Shown here: positions 1-10,760 of the stretch, one piece after another
How positions within the stretch are numbered: position 1 is the first letter of the stretch
Layout of the letters: each line of letters begins with the position of its first letter
Source: Massospora cicadina
Taxonomy: Eukaryota > Entomophthoromycota > Entomophthoromycetes > Entomophthorales > Entomophthoraceae
Direction: 5' to 3'
Length of the DNA: 64,000 nt
Assembly: GCA_022478985.1 (NCBI GenBank)
Contig: JAKSZP010010630.1
Span: 121,232 to 185,231, forward strand
Program-made: the position numbers and the translations under genes
The notes under the pieces: model-generated
Databases searched by the model: none
Told to the model about the DNA's origin: nothing
The model's input: the letters and a program-made list of their open reading frames with translations, nothing else

Positions 1-840
1 CCCCGGTTCGCCTGGCACACCATTTTCATTGGTATAGTGGGACCTTTTGCCAACTAGCGCCAATTGATCCAAGTATATAATCGTCGCCATTGATCATTTG
101 ACTCAATGGGTGGAGGCCAGGGCCATTAATGTTTTGGGAGAAGTCACCACTGCTAATTTATTATGGAGTGTGTTATACAGCAACATGGCTGCCCGCAGTT
201 CATTCTAAAAGACAACGGAACCAATTTCACTTTGCACATCCTGACTAAGTTGAACAAGTTGAGGGTGATCCGCGGGGTTTTGACCACCCCCTATCATCTG
301 GAATCAATTGGAATGGTGGAACGGGTCAACGGAACCCTAGTGAACATACTTCATAAATTGGTAAAGGATCAACCTTCGGAATGAAGTATCCTTCTACCTA
401 CAGCTGTGTTTGCATATAATACCAGCTATCATTCGTCCACTGGCAAGAGCCCTTTTTAACTGTTGTATGGTCGACATCTGGCTCTGCCTGCCTTGATTTA
501 CTCGTGTATAGAGGACACTGGTGGTGTGGACCCCCAGCAATATTTAAAGACTCTTACAGATACGTTAATCAAGCTACAAAAGGAGGCCTACTCTATCAGT
601 TTGGCCAAGAAGATCCACCATCAGACAGCTGATCAGAAGAGATGGAGAAGACTTCCGCTTTATTGCTGTAGGAGACAATGTCATATTCCATGACCAGCAC
701 GGGTTTGGGATGAAAAACAAGCTCTACAACATCTGGTCTGGGCCATTTGAGATAATTAAGAAGACTGGCATGGATGTCTACACTATTAAAGAACCTGTGG
801 GGGGTCAGATTATCAACCTATTTACGTGAAGTTCCTTCGA
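1..840 (+). pseudogene. Ty3/gypsy integrase, 3' part of pol (element E)
   Basis: Remnant of a retrotransposon integrase, which inserts the element cDNA into chromosomes. Around 80-135 the translation reads IIVAIDH.TQWVEAR, the strand leading from the first catalytic Asp. The second Asp is in KDNGTNF (about 208-230) and the Glu in VERVNGTL (about 316-340). AYNTSYHSSTGKSPF and LYGRHLALPAL follow, then after a frameshift near 640 the C-terminal domain (VGDNVIFHDQHG, then NIWSGPFEIIKKTG, about 660-770). The 5' part, including the HHCC zinc finger, lies outside the window. In-frame stops at about 382 and 458 plus the frameshift make it a pseudogene. The DDE residues visible here are kept, so the breaks rather than the active site kill it. 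A PPT and LTR follow at 871-1288. Confidence 0.85.
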
Positions 841-872
841 GCATATGAGCAGTAAGAGCATATCATTCAGTC

Positions 873-882
873 AAAGGGGTAA
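873..882 (+). other. Polypurine tract of element E
   Basis: AAAGGGGTAA lies directly before TGCCAGG, the start of an LTR. The same arrangement, (A)AGGGG followed by TGTCAGG or TGTCAGA, is seen before the 3' LTRs of elements A, F and G. PPTs prime plus-strand DNA synthesis in LTR retrotransposons. Confidence 0.55.
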
Positions 883-1288
883 TGCCAGGAAGTTGATATG
901 ACTGGACGATATGCTATACATACTGACGGATTGGAGTGGGAATCAAGACGAGTCTCAAGATTGATGGAAAAGGTATATGGATAATAATTGATTGAAGTGT
1001 TGACCATTTGGCAAATTGAGGGAAATTACACCGAGATTTCAATATAAATGAGAACTTCTAGAAAAGGGAAAACGAATAGGAGACTACCAAGCTGAGGATG
1101 AATCTGGCTTGGGAACCAAGTTTTAAAGAGTCAAACGGAGGATTGAAGGGAGAGGTCTTTTTCCCGTAATTAGGTTGTTGCAGATAGGTCTGCAATTAGT
1201 ATCAGATTAATAAAGGGCGAATAGGGGCGATTGCTCCATATATAATTTATTGAGTTTCATTAAAGTCAGTGATCTTCATATCATCTGA
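883..1288 (+). repeat. LTR of element E/K
   Basis: About 405 bp bounded on the left by a PPT-like tract and on the right by a PBS-like sequence. It starts TGCCAGG, close to the TGTCAGG start of the F and G LTRs. An AT-rich TATA-like stretch (ATATATAATTTATTG) lies near 1238, and AATAAAGGG near 1209 could serve RNA 3'-end formation. It ends ...CATCTGA, so like G it may end in GA rather than CA. No second copy is in the window, so the borders rest only on PPT and PBS. Confidence 0.5.
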
Positions 1289-1290
1289 TT

Positions 1291-1310
1291 TGGTTGCTCA
1301 GTGGCTAATA
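1291..1310 (+). other. Primer binding site-like sequence (element K)
   Basis: TGGTTGCTCAGTGGCTAA resembles the TGGTGCTCACTACAGGGGC found immediately after the 5' LTR of element A. It has a one-base insertion and a few changes. It marks this side of the LTR as the 5' side of another element body. Confidence 0.4.
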
Positions 1311-2300
1311 CCCTGTGCAAACCGACTCAGCGGAATCAAGCCTTTACATCAAGAATTAACATGCTCCTTTTGCAGATTTATGGTGCAATTGTGCTTGGGT
1401 GGAGAGTGTTGTAGGGGGCCTGCATTTTCTGAGGCGGCACATTTTAGGGCGGACATCTTTGCACGCCTGATGCTACCACTGACTGCAGAGCATCATCCAG
1501 AGGGGTTGTCAGTCCATCAGATGCTATGCTTCATTTGATAACTGCTGGTCAGCTATCAGGCAAATTCCCTTGTGCCCCAGATATACCTTTGTTGAGGGTC
1601 AATTTCCAAAATAACCAGCTCAATAATATGTGTTCCAAGGTTTCTGCCATGTTCTAGGCTCTGGATGCCAATAACCCAGCTTGTATCTTCCATTGATGTC
1701 ACTCATTGGGAATATGATACTCTTTTCCCTCATGGGTGAGTTGGGTTCTGTGGTGGGACAACATCAGGTGGCACTTGAGTGGGCCCATCAGAAAGATTTT
1801 TATGCGTCCACCTCTTTTCCCAATGCCTATCCCAGCCTGGACGACAACCTTGTGGATTGCCTGGCACTTGGAGCATCTTTTACTACTAGATCTGGAACAA
1901 TTCCTCATTCAGTTCCCACTCCATATAGCTCCCCCTTCATCACCTATTCCCTACTATCTCAGGACAATCAGAAGATGAGATTGCAGGCCTTGTTCCTGGT
2001 GGCTCAGGGACTTGTCCATTTTGATAACCTGTATGATTTACCTTCTCCACGACTCCTACCTGGGGTTCCCAGTCTGATCTCCTCTAGCAACTCGTCCCTG
2101 GATACCTATCCTTCCTGCTTGCAATAATCTCCTGTTCTGCTGTCAACCCCATCCCCTCCGATGAGACAGCCGCCTCCCTCACCAATGCCCAAAGGCCCCT
2201 TGAGGCTGAAGTGGCTACAAGGCGGCGTAGAAGAAGTAAGAATGCATGCCACCAGTTATGCACTAGGCCACCCAGAGGGATCAGAGGCAGTGCTAGTTTG
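1311..2300 (+). pseudogene. gag-like remnant after the LTR (element K), poorly recognised
   Basis: The position just after an LTR and PBS predicts a gag leader. The first stretch reads VAQWLIPCANR..GIKPLHQEL, laid out like the N-terminal Gag stretches of F (SVARWVSTLQYKVPPLQPERL) and G (SILRWVPSIGAQIPRLPSTL). Further on there are open stretches at 1681-2127 and 1736-1978 in different frames, rich in Ser, Pro and Leu, and a short basic stretch RRRRRSKN near 2230. None matches a domain I recognise. The region ends near the LINE1 insertion at 2356, and I could not find its continuation beyond 7667. A decayed host exon cannot be excluded; assignment to gag rests mainly on context. Confidence 0.35.
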
Positions 2301-2355
2301 TGATGAGACATGAGTGGCAGGTCAATTTATTTTATCTTTATCATATTAAAGTGCA

Positions 2356-2373
2356 TTATTAGCTTTATTATAT
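2356..2373. repeat. Target-site duplication of LINE1, left copy
   Basis: TTATTAGCTTTATTATAT, identical over 18 bp to 7650-7667. It marks the 3' end of the minus-strand LINE1. Confidence 0.9.
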
Positions 2374-2500
2374 TTAAATTTAAATTTAAATTTATTGTGG
2401 GGAAGGCTGACCATGGGATGGACACTTCCGAATATGACTCAGGAAAGATAAACTTAGTACCAGGGAGGGCACCCCAGAGAAGCGATGCTATCTCTTGTTG
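2374..2500 (-). other. 3' terminal tail of LINE1 with AAATTT repeats
   Basis: Read on the minus strand this segment has CCCGCTGGCAAC, GGGGTGCCC, TTTATCTTTC, CATATTCGG, CCATCCCATGGTCAGCCTT and then TAAATTT repeats. The same blocks in the same order end LINE2 (about 43300-43420). The GGTCAGC..GCCT core also ends the SINE, H1 and H2. In LINE biology the 3' tail is what the reverse transcriptase recognises, so its sharing is meaningful. Confidence 0.8.
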
Positions 2501-2516
2501 CCAGCGGGAACGCCAC

Positions 2517-5500
2517 TTATGGGGAGGGGGAGGGAACGTGTGAAGGGGCCGTAGCCACTATTGAGCACATGTGAAGGAAGGGGTCTGATTTGATGAACCA
2601 GACTGGGAACCAGGAGGAGATCAGCTGTCGGCGACGCGGTGGGAGATATCCAAACATCCATGCTTGAAAGTGGTCCACCAAATGAGACCGGAATCTGTGG
2701 ACAGCTTCTGGGAGGGTGGGGATGGAGCCAGCGATGGCATCCAAGACTATCGTGTGGATAGTCAACATGGCGATTGCAACCACCAGAGCATGGAGGGAGG
2801 GTGGAAGGGGGAGGCCATTGATGAAGCAAACATATCTCTTGACAGACTGAAGGGATGCGTTTGATCCTGGCCCAGCAGACATTGAACTTCGCGCCATATC
2901 ACTTTAGAGGTGGGGCACTTCTCCAGGCGGTGGAACAGCGTTCCATACTGGCCACACATGACACAGGATGAGTGTAAAGCGTTAGAGCGCTCAGCTGTAT
3001 GGTACACCCGCCTCAGGCAGCGCCACACATGGGAACGGATTTGAGGCTGCAACAGAGGGTGGTGTACGTATTTCCAAATAGTCTTCTGGGTCTCAAGGGA
3101 ATAAGGGATGTCCATCATGTCCAGGTAGTCCACCCTGGATATGACATGGGGCTGTGTGGGGATCACGCCATCATGGATGGGTAGCCCCTGTACCTCTTGT
3201 GTGAACTGAGGAGAGGGGTGGCCTCTTTGGTTTGTATGTCCACTAATACGAATTCTCCACTCTGCGCTTTGCATGGAGAGTAGGATTCGTTTGTAGTGGG
3301 TTTTAGTCCCATGAGGACCTGTGGCCGATGTGTGTGATGCGAGATATTTCATCAGGGAGTGGGGGTTTGATGGATTGTTGAGGCCCAAGGCTCGGGAGAA
3401 GTTGGAGCGTGCTGCGCGGGACCAGTGTTGGGATGGGAGTGTAGGAGCGGTGACGGCCGCGATCCAGGTGCCCAGGATCTTGGCAGCATGGGCTTTGAAG
3501 TCAAGCAGGCCCATGCCACCTTGATGATGAGGGCCAAACATGACCTCTAGCCGTACTGGTGGAGGGCGGCCTGACCAAAGCCAACCTTGTAGCAAAGCAT
3601 ACAGGGATTTGAAGAAGCTTGGGGAGAAGGGGATGGCGTGGGCTCCGAACCAGACTTTGGATAGGAGCATAGAGTTGGCAAGAATAACTCTGCCAGTGAG
3701 GGTAGTAGGGTGGGCTCTGAGAGAGGCGATTCGCTTCGTCACGTTTTCCAATATATGGCACTCCATTACTGCTGACGCATATCCGCCTGCCTCCATCCAC
3801 ACGCCCAGATGGCGCACCAGTCCTATGTTAGGACGTGGCATGAAGGGGAGCACCAGCGGAGCGGTGTGTGTTGAGTTAGTAAGGCGTGGACGTGGGCGAG
3901 CAGATGGGCTGGGTTGGGAACTACTTGCTGGGGCCCAGCAGTTCTGAAACTGACCAAGGAGGATGATTTCAGTTTTGGAGGCGTTCAGTGTCGCGTTGCT
4001 TACCCGGGAATATTCCTGGATGAGGGCTTCAAGCTCACGTGCATCTTTGTTATTAGACACCCCACCACACAATCATCTGCTAATGCCATCATCTTGACTG
4101 GGGTTTGGCCTGGCACATGGACCCCAGTGATGTGGGCATTCACATTTCGCAGTAGTGGGTCAAGGCTGAAGTTGTATAAGAGTGGGCTGAGAGGGTCCCC
4201 TTGTCACAGGCCCCTTTGAGGGCGGACTACTTCCGTTAGGAAGCCTGGGCCACGCACTGCCATTGTCGCAGATTCTGTGAGCAGCATCACCCAGTTGATG
4301 AAGCGAGGGGGTAGGCGGAATTGATGGAGGCAGGCCCTAAGGTATTCCCAGTTTACTCTATCATAGGCCTTTTGTTGGTCCAAGAATACAAGTGCCTCAG
4401 AGGCTGTAGACTGATACACATTAGCCACAGAGTGCATGTTATCCCAAATCGACCTTCTGGGGATGAAACCGAATTGTTCTGGGGAGATGGTGGCAAATGC
4501 TGAAGTCCCTAAATGATTAGCCATGATTTTTGTTAAAATATTGGTGTCTGTGTTTGTTAGAGAAATGGGGCGCCAGTTGGCTAAGTCAAGCTTATCCCCT
4601 TTCTTGAAGAGTGTGACAGTAAAGGCCTCATGTCCTCCTGATAGGAGGCGCATTTCCAACAGGCTTTGGTTGAGTGAGGCTAGCAGCAATGGGGATATAT
4701 ATTTGAAATATTTTTTGTAGAACTCATATGGAATGCCATCTGGGCCTGGCATTTTTGGTTTGGTGCACCGCGAATGGCTGTCCATAATTCGTTCAGAGTA
4801 ATTAAATTCATTATTTCCGGGTATCAGAAAATGGTGTGGATATGAGCTTGGTCGAGAAATTCTGCCATTTTGGCCAGCTGAATTGGTTTGGCTTGGTATA
4901 ACTTGGAGTAATATCTTTGCATTTCGATTGCCACTTCAGCCAGTGTGTCCACAATGGAATTATCTGATCTTTGTACCTGTGTGCAGGCCACGCTCTGGCG
5001 TGGTGCAAAATTTTTTTTAAAGAAGTATGTGGTGCACTTGTCGCCTTTAGTGATGCGTGTGGCCCTGTATTGGACACAAACCCACTGTTTGTGTTGCCTT
5101 TCGAGTGCGTTGAGGTGGGCGGTTGCCTCCGCCCACTTCTGGCCCCATGCAGGGCCATATCCTGTGGCTGGAATGTTGGACTCCAAGTGGGCCAATTCTA
5201 CCAGCGCGCGAGAGATAACTGCCGATGTGGATCGTGAGCATCTGGAGGAGAGATGGGGATAGTGGCGGATGATGTCCTCTTTGAAAGTTGCCCATGTGGA
5301 AATGGGTCCGCACAAAACAGTGCAACAATCAATTTTGCCAAAGTTGCCTCTTCCACCCACGTGGAAAATCCTGGTGACATGAGCTCGGGGGGCGGATTTT
5401 GCACTAATGTGGGGCCTTTGCAACTGTGACGGGTAAGTGGTATGTTATTGAGACCAGTCAGTGGTCAGAGAATTCTATTTTCGTTGTTTTGAAGTGGGAG

Positions 5501-6198
5501 ATGTGGGGTTGGAATTTCGCCAGCATTAGAATAAGGTCGATGTGGGTCATGGACCTTAATTGGCCGTTGTGGATGTGGGGATGTGTCATGTTTTTGAGCA
5601 GTGGGGCATGTTGTGGCAGCGCATCCATTAACCCAAGGGTGGCTTTTAGAATGCGTAGTTCTATGTGACCCTGTGGGGCGTGGGGTGAGGGTGGCCACCG
5701 GTCCGTTGGTGAGGTTAGCCAACAGTTCATGTCACCAACTAGGAAAAAATTGGGGGGTAGCGGGAGGGATTTGACTGATGAGAAAAACTTCTGACACTCG
5801 TGTGCACCATTTGGGGCATAGATGTTGACGATTGTGTGTGCAACATCAGCCCATGAGAAGGTGACAACGAGCACTCAGCCATTTAGGAATGTTTCTGAGG
5901 ATGTGAATTTGAAAAAATTATTTTTCTGAATTAACACCCCACAGTGCTTTGACCAAAAGGATAGGGATGGTAGGAGCATTGTTTTCCAAGCTTCCTTGGA
6001 ACCTTGTGGACAGTGGGACTCCTGGATGGCCAGGATATCCACGGGTAAATTGTTTTTTAAAAAACTCAGTTTCCTAGCCCAGGATGGGGAGGCCTTGAGT
6101 CTGGCGATATTCAGCATCTTTAGAGTGAAGGTTTCCCCCATCGCACCTTTGGTGCGAGGGTGGGCCCCTGGGCCCACCAGCCTCTTCCAGGTCCCCAC
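2517..6198 (-). pseudogene. LINE1 ORF2: APE endonuclease plus reverse transcriptase
   Basis: Would nick target DNA and copy the LINE RNA from the nick. It begins at about 6198. The endonuclease covers roughly 6130-5458: LNIARLKAS, then DILAIQESH (catalytic Glu), IVNIYAPNGAHE, LVGDMNCW (Asp/Asn motif), THIDLIL and a terminal FSDH. The RT lies at about 4780-3900: GPDGIPYEFYKKYF, RPISLTNTDTNILTK, PEQFGFIPRRS, LVFLDQQKAYDRVNW (motif A), RPQRGL and, after a frameshift near 4072, LADDCV in place of the YADD box. The thumb and C-terminal part (4072-2762) stays open for 436 codons and holds CVMCGQYGTLFHRLEKC, a C-x2-C..H-x4-C finger (about 2900-2960). At least five frame breaks separate these blocks (near 5875, 5440, 4800, 4100 and 2800). 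Confidence 0.9.
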
Positions 6199-6482
6199 GG
6201 GCTTTCACAGCAGCGCGGGTGTTAGCAGCAACGCTATTGGGGTTTTTGTTAATTTTTGTGGAAAGAGTCATGTTGGCTTTGGCCTTTGCTATTTGTTTTC
6301 CCGACGTCGGACAAATTTTTTGTGGTGCGGATAAGTTCGGTGCACCATCTAGCGGGGCAAATTTTTTTTTTCAGTTGGGATAGGTCCCAAGTCAGTTTTG
6401 ACCGGAGCTTGGGTGCAGCGATTGGGTGAGATCAAATCTCCCATCAGATCCTTGGATTGAGTGGCCCACTCAGCAAGTGCTC

Positions 6483-7564
6483 CTAATCTGATTGGGTGAT
6501 GGATTCCCAAGTCGCTTCCGCCATGAAGGTCTCCATGTCCTCCTGGCGTTGTGAGTGTGGGATGGTGGTGATGGCCTTGGCCGCTTCCTTGGCCATGGCC
6601 CTATGGGCCTGCTTGGCCTTCTTCCACTCCTGCAGGGAGATGGGCTTTACCAATAGGTAGCAGCCTTGTGCTCCCCACGGGAAAGCCTCCTTGGTGCTTG
6701 CGGTTGGTTTGTAATGCGCCTTTCTGCTGTCCATGGCCGCTGAGGGGTGCTCTTGGAATGTGACGCTCTCCTTGATGGGGCATGCATGCGCCTTATGGCT
6801 GAACGCATCACAGTGGGTGCAAATGGGGGGCGCGCTGTCCACAGTTACCCAGAATGGGTGGGTGGTATGCCCTGCAATGTCAATAAGGGTGGAGTGTGGG
6901 ATCTGGGTTAGGTCCTTCGCGATCTCCTCAGTTGGGGTCAGAACTGTGATGGCTTTGCTGGTGCACAGGTGTGGCATCAGCGTGAAACGTTGCATTTCGA
7001 AAGATTGTATTTTGCCATATATGGCGAGACCATCTTTCAGGTGTTGCTCCAAAATGTCACATTTTACCGTAGTGGGCAAAAGTCAAATGTGTGGAAAATT
7101 TGGTTTGATTTTGTCCATCTGGTGCATTTGGTTTCAATGACCTGTTGCCCTTTGGGGAGGCTGACCACTATGTGCACTGCTGCAGCCTCATCTGCTGCTA
7201 TTTTGCTTTTGAAACCTAGGTCCAGCCAACTGTGTGACATGGAGTGAGGTGCAATGTACACCGCAGTCAGGAAAATTTTGAGTACATCTTCACAAAATTT
7301 TTCCCATAAGGCCGTTTTTTGGATGTCCAGATACACACGGACTCCGAATTCCACCAACAAAAGTGGCTGGGAGTGTGGCATGTTGATGTACTGGTTGCAT
7401 CGTGCTTGCCATATGAGTATCTCTGGGGAAATTGTGACCGCCAGTTTTTTTAGATTTTTCTATTCCGCCAGATTCTCCAGGGCGTTTTCGAATGTTAGAG
7501 GCCGCAGGCCTTCCACCTGCTCCTCTTGCCTTGCTTGCCCAACTGCTCCCAAACATGGGCGCAT
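6483..7564 (-). pseudogene. LINE1 ORF1: Gag-like RNA-binding protein with CCHC knuckle
   Basis: ORF1 proteins coat LINE RNA. The likely start is the ATG at 7564 (MRPCLGAVGQ..), in frame with the conserved block VEFGVRVYLDI..WLDLGFKSK. One in-frame TAG interrupts it near 7460. A frameshift near 7075 leads to the second half (MPTTVKCDILEQHL..), ending at 6483. The fold looks like two RRM-like units, followed by the zinc knuckle CTHCDAFSHKAHAC (C-x2-C-x4-H-x4-C, about 6800-6840) and a Lys/Ala-rich tail (KQAHRAMAKEAAKAI). The same layout is seen in LINE2 ORF1 and, without a clear knuckle, in H1 and H2. Total length is about 360 codons. Confidence 0.82.
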
Positions 7565-7649
7565 ACTAATCTCCTCTATGAGATTATCAAACTAGACTTA
7601 GTCTTGAATTGAATAGGTTGCAAAAGTGTTTGCAACGAGAAAGAAAAGT

Positions 7650-7667
7650 TTATTAGCTTTATTATAT
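7650..7667. repeat. Target-site duplication of LINE1, right copy
   Basis: Identical to 2356-2373 over 18 bp and adjoining the 5' end of LINE1. It runs on into ATATATATATTAGTATTTATTAGTATTTAT, an A/T-rich simple stretch to about 7705. Confidence 0.9.
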
Positions 7668-8071
7668 ATATATATATTAGTATTTATTAGTATTTATAAT
7701 AATTTTTTCCTTTTTCCCTTCTGTTTTCTCAGTATTGATTATATTAATAGAAGAACTTAGCATGAACACAGTTGATAATATGGCCACATTCCAGATCCTT
7801 GATTATTAAGCTTAGACGGCCATTTTTTCTACTATTTTGAAGGGTCCAATCCACACTGTTAGCTAGTTTAGTCCTTCATACAAATCTGCGCTGATCAAAA
7901 ACAGGACATGCTCTCTAACCCAAACTGTGGAAGTCCACTATGCCATTGTTTTCAGAATTGTGATTTTTTACAATTTTTTCCAAGATCATTGAGTATGCTT
8001 CATTATAAAGTTAAATTAACATGGATGTAATAACTGTCAGATAGCATTAAGGATCCATTACGCCAGAATCA
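7668..8071 (-). pseudogene. Integrase C-terminus and 3' UTR fragment of a gypsy element (J)
   Basis: On the minus strand, about 7990-7750 reads TVWVREHVLFLISADLYEGLN then LTVWIGPFKIVEKMAV. This matches the integrase C-terminal pattern VGDNVIFHDQHGFG..NIWSGPFEIIKKTG of element E. Downstream on that strand (to 7668) it is pyrimidine-rich on the plus strand, like the 3' UTR of element B. Only this end survives; LTR B starts at about 8072 and LINE1 lies on the other side. It contains several stops. Confidence 0.55.
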
Positions 8072-9111
8072 TTTTTAAAATTCAATAGTTTTGTATTCTT
8101 TCAGGATTGTAGCTTGCTTCAGATCCCTTGTGTTAACTGAATAGATTCCTGATAAATTGCACTGATTAAATTAACTACATAAAGTTGGGACAATAATAAT
8201 ATGAAGACTACTATTGAAACTACGTGCTTTTAAAGCCAAGATAAGTATTAGGTGTAATGCTTAACAGGTGCTTCTTCTCTTGAAGGTATTTTGAAAGAGG
8301 TATAAAACTTAAACATTTTTATTCACGTTGATCCAGCGGAAATCTGACAACAAATGATATATACTAAGGATATCTGATTCTTATACTCTTTATCCCAAAG
8401 AGTAAACTATACAGCTAATGTATAAACAGTTAAGTTTTTATTCAATTAAGATCTGCTTTACTTAAGAAAAATGCAAGGGATTTCGTAAGTAAATTTGGCA
8501 GCCAACTCTTCTGTTGGCGCTCCAATTAGAAATGGCGGCCATCACCAATAAGTTAACCATTTAGGGTCATGATAAGCCATGATCTTCCACATTGGTTTAG
8601 TTAGGTTCTATCTCCTACTCGAATGCAACCCTCATGGGTTGAATAAATAAATGTGTCCCAACGCCTTTAATTAACCATAGCGATTTACCCTTACCAGATT
8701 AGCAACCTGCTAGGTAACGGGACTCTTACCCATAATCAGCAGTTTGCAATACCCAAATGTTTAAATCTCCAATTGCTATCAAGGCGTAATTAATAGCCTA
8801 GCAACTACAAAACTCTCTTAGTCAATCAAAAACAAAATCCAAATGACTCTAACAAACTATTTAATTATTAATATTAAAATTGATAACCAAACTACTAGTT
8901 TATTGTCAGGGACAATCCCTGACGAATTATCATTGATACAACAAATCAGAATCCAGCAGATTAATAAATTTTCACAAGGAATGTTTTTCTGGGAAATAAT
9001 TTATCACAAGCAATGATAAATTAAACATCTATATTGGTATTCATCCCTGGCGGATAAGAAGATACCACAGTATTCTGATTAAGCTAAGTAATTTGGGTGA
9101 CAATACCAACA
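8072..9111 (-). repeat. 3' LTR of element B (left copy)
   Basis: About 1.04 kb, aligned by eye along its length with 21858-22895. Shared blocks include ATCTGACAACAAATGATATATACTAAGG split across 8340-8370, CCCAACGCCTTTAATTAACCA, GATTTACCCTTACCAGATTA and ATTCATCCCTGG. It ends ...CCAACA, which read on the minus strand starts TGTTGG. The other border is less sharp because the expected terminal TG is mutated here (TTTTTAAAATT against TGTAAAGATTT). Confidence 0.85.
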
Positions 9112-9779
9112 TATCCCACACTTGACCAGATTATCCAGAAAGAATAAATTTGGAAGTAGATGCTGTTCACTTATGGCCTGAAACCACCAGCATGGTTTGT
9201 ACTTGATTTCTCTTAGTCCATTTCTTTTCCCTCACTTGATGCATCTCTGAAAATTTTTCTTCTTAGCATTTTCTCTTACCATTTCATTCTTGCTCCCACC
9301 TCCACAGAGTGTAGTTCAAACAACTTCCTTCCATACCAGGCCATTTTGGTTATTGTCACTAACACTTCACTCTGGCAACCTATACAACCCCAGAATGGGT
9401 TTCCAATAGCTCCTCACTATAAAACCTATACTAACTAAGGCTGGTTTCCAATGACTCTCTCGTCATTAACAAGATCCTCAGCCAGATTCTCAGAGTCCTG
9501 TTCTCACACCCTGTGACTACTCACATTGGACCCAGTTTAGACCTGATCTGGTCCTACAAAAACAACATTCTTTCCATCATATCTCATCCCCCTCTTTATC
9601 ACTTTAGCAGTGAGATCACCGCTGATTCTCTTCATCACAGTCAAAATAATATCTCAATATATATATATATATTGTTTCATCTTTTTCTCTTTTTATATTT
9701 TTTTTAATATTTTTTTAACTTAAATCATTTTTCTTTTTCTTTACTTCTATTTTTTCCATCATCTTCTTCTATCCTTAGA
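9112..9779 (-). other. Non-coding 3' region of element B
   Basis: Lies between the 3' LTR and the last integrase sequence. A weak PPT (minus strand TCAAGTGTGGGATA) adjoins the LTR. An AT dinucleotide run lies at about 9657-9672, and a T/C-rich stretch runs to about 9770. I see no coding sequence I can name. Confidence 0.5.
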
Positions 9780-10760
9780 TCCAATAATTGAGGTATTTCA
9801 TATGGACCCGTTTCACTATATGGCCATCCATGATGATCTTAATCATATAGGCATCAGTTGACGACATGGTGATAACCTTGAATGGGCTTAAACATAGGGC
9901 GTCCAACTTGTTTTTTCTCTCCAAAACCCATGGTTGTCACAATAGGCTACCATATCTCCCACATTGTATTCTTCAAGCGGTGGGTGATTCTTGTCATCTG
10001 TTTTCTAAGCTTTGATCCTCTTCTTCAGCATCCCATCAAATGCCTGAGATTGCAACTCAATCATAATTCTAGCCAGCTGAGCTAGGTATTGTTTGGCGCT
10101 CATCCCTGAAGCTAGTTCAATGGCGAAATACAAAATGGATGGTAGTGCAGCCCTTCATCCATATAGAAGTTTGAATGGCGTTTTTCCTGTCACCGTATAA
10201 TGACTGATATTGTAAGCAAAGGTAACCAAACTCTGATAGGTTTCCCAAGTAGAAGGTTTTCCCACGACTAATTTCCATAGAATGGCAGCTAGAGTTGAAT
10301 TTACTCTCTCCACCATCTAATTCATTTCTGAGCGATAGGAAATGGACACCACTCCTCAGTTTCTCATTAGTTCATTAAACATTGGAAACTTTTAGGAAGT
10401 AAAGTTGGTCTAATTGTCACTTAGTAAAACTTGTGAGAATCTATACTAGTATAGAAATTGATCCAAAATGAATTTCGCTGTGCTCATGGCATCCACTCAA
10501 ACCAAAGCTTTTGTTTTGACCCATCTATTTAGATGGCCTATCATGACTATTATATACTTTATACCCCCAGTACTGAAACTCAAAGGTCCCAAAACATATA
10601 TGGACACCATGTGCCACACAAAAACAGGGCACACTAGTCTGTACCTCGTTACATTCTTGTGAGGCTTGTAAAGTTGGCAATTCACAAAACAGGCCAGATA
10701 ATCTGCGACATTGTAATTGTTTAAATGCTAGTAATAATACTGGTGAATATAGTCCTTAGT
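9780..10760 (-). pseudogene. Integrase of element B, decayed
   Basis: Minus-strand fragments of integrase. The best is 10685-10497: CPVFVWHMVSIYVLGPLSF then GGIKYIIVMIGHLNRWVKTKA, which is the first catalytic-Asp strand of a Ty3-type integrase (family pattern S.DVVGP..GG.KYIIVAID). The expected Asp in SIDVVGP is Tyr here (SIYVLGP), so the first catalytic residue is lost. Weaker matches to the Glu region and the C-terminal SH3-like part run to about 9780. Many stops. Confidence 0.75.

Larger units (their letters stand above)
2374..7649 (-). mobile_element. Full-length non-LTR retrotransposon (LINE1), two-ORF, APE class
   Basis: A 5.28-kb element on the minus strand between perfect 18-bp TSDs, so both ends are fixed. 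From its 5' end (7649) it has about 85 bp of leader, ORF1 (7564-6483, nucleic-acid-binding protein with a CCHC knuckle), ORF2 (6198-2517, APE endonuclease, reverse transcriptase, C-terminal CCHC-type finger) and a 3' UTR ending in the tail shared with LINE2, H1, H2 and the SINE. The extreme 3' end is an A/T repeat based on AAATTT rather than poly(A). The order resembles fungal Tad-type LINEs, though I see no RNase H domain. Both ORFs carry several frameshifts and stops, so the copy is dead despite its intact ends and TSD. Confidence 0.92.

Noticed and set aside
1681..2127. Host gene of 148 codons
   Set aside because: No recognised domain, overlapping open frames, and position right after an LTR and PBS; kept only as a low-confidence gag-like remnant.
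3540..4219. Plus-strand open stretches within LINE1 (also 6733-7140, 6969-7247, 7254-7595)
   Set aside because: They lie opposite recognisable LINE1 ORF1/ORF2 coding on the minus strand and have no family features of their own.
9657..9720. AT run and T-rich tract as a promoter or origin
   Set aside because: It lies in the 3' UTR of decayed element B; simple low-complexity sequence explains it.
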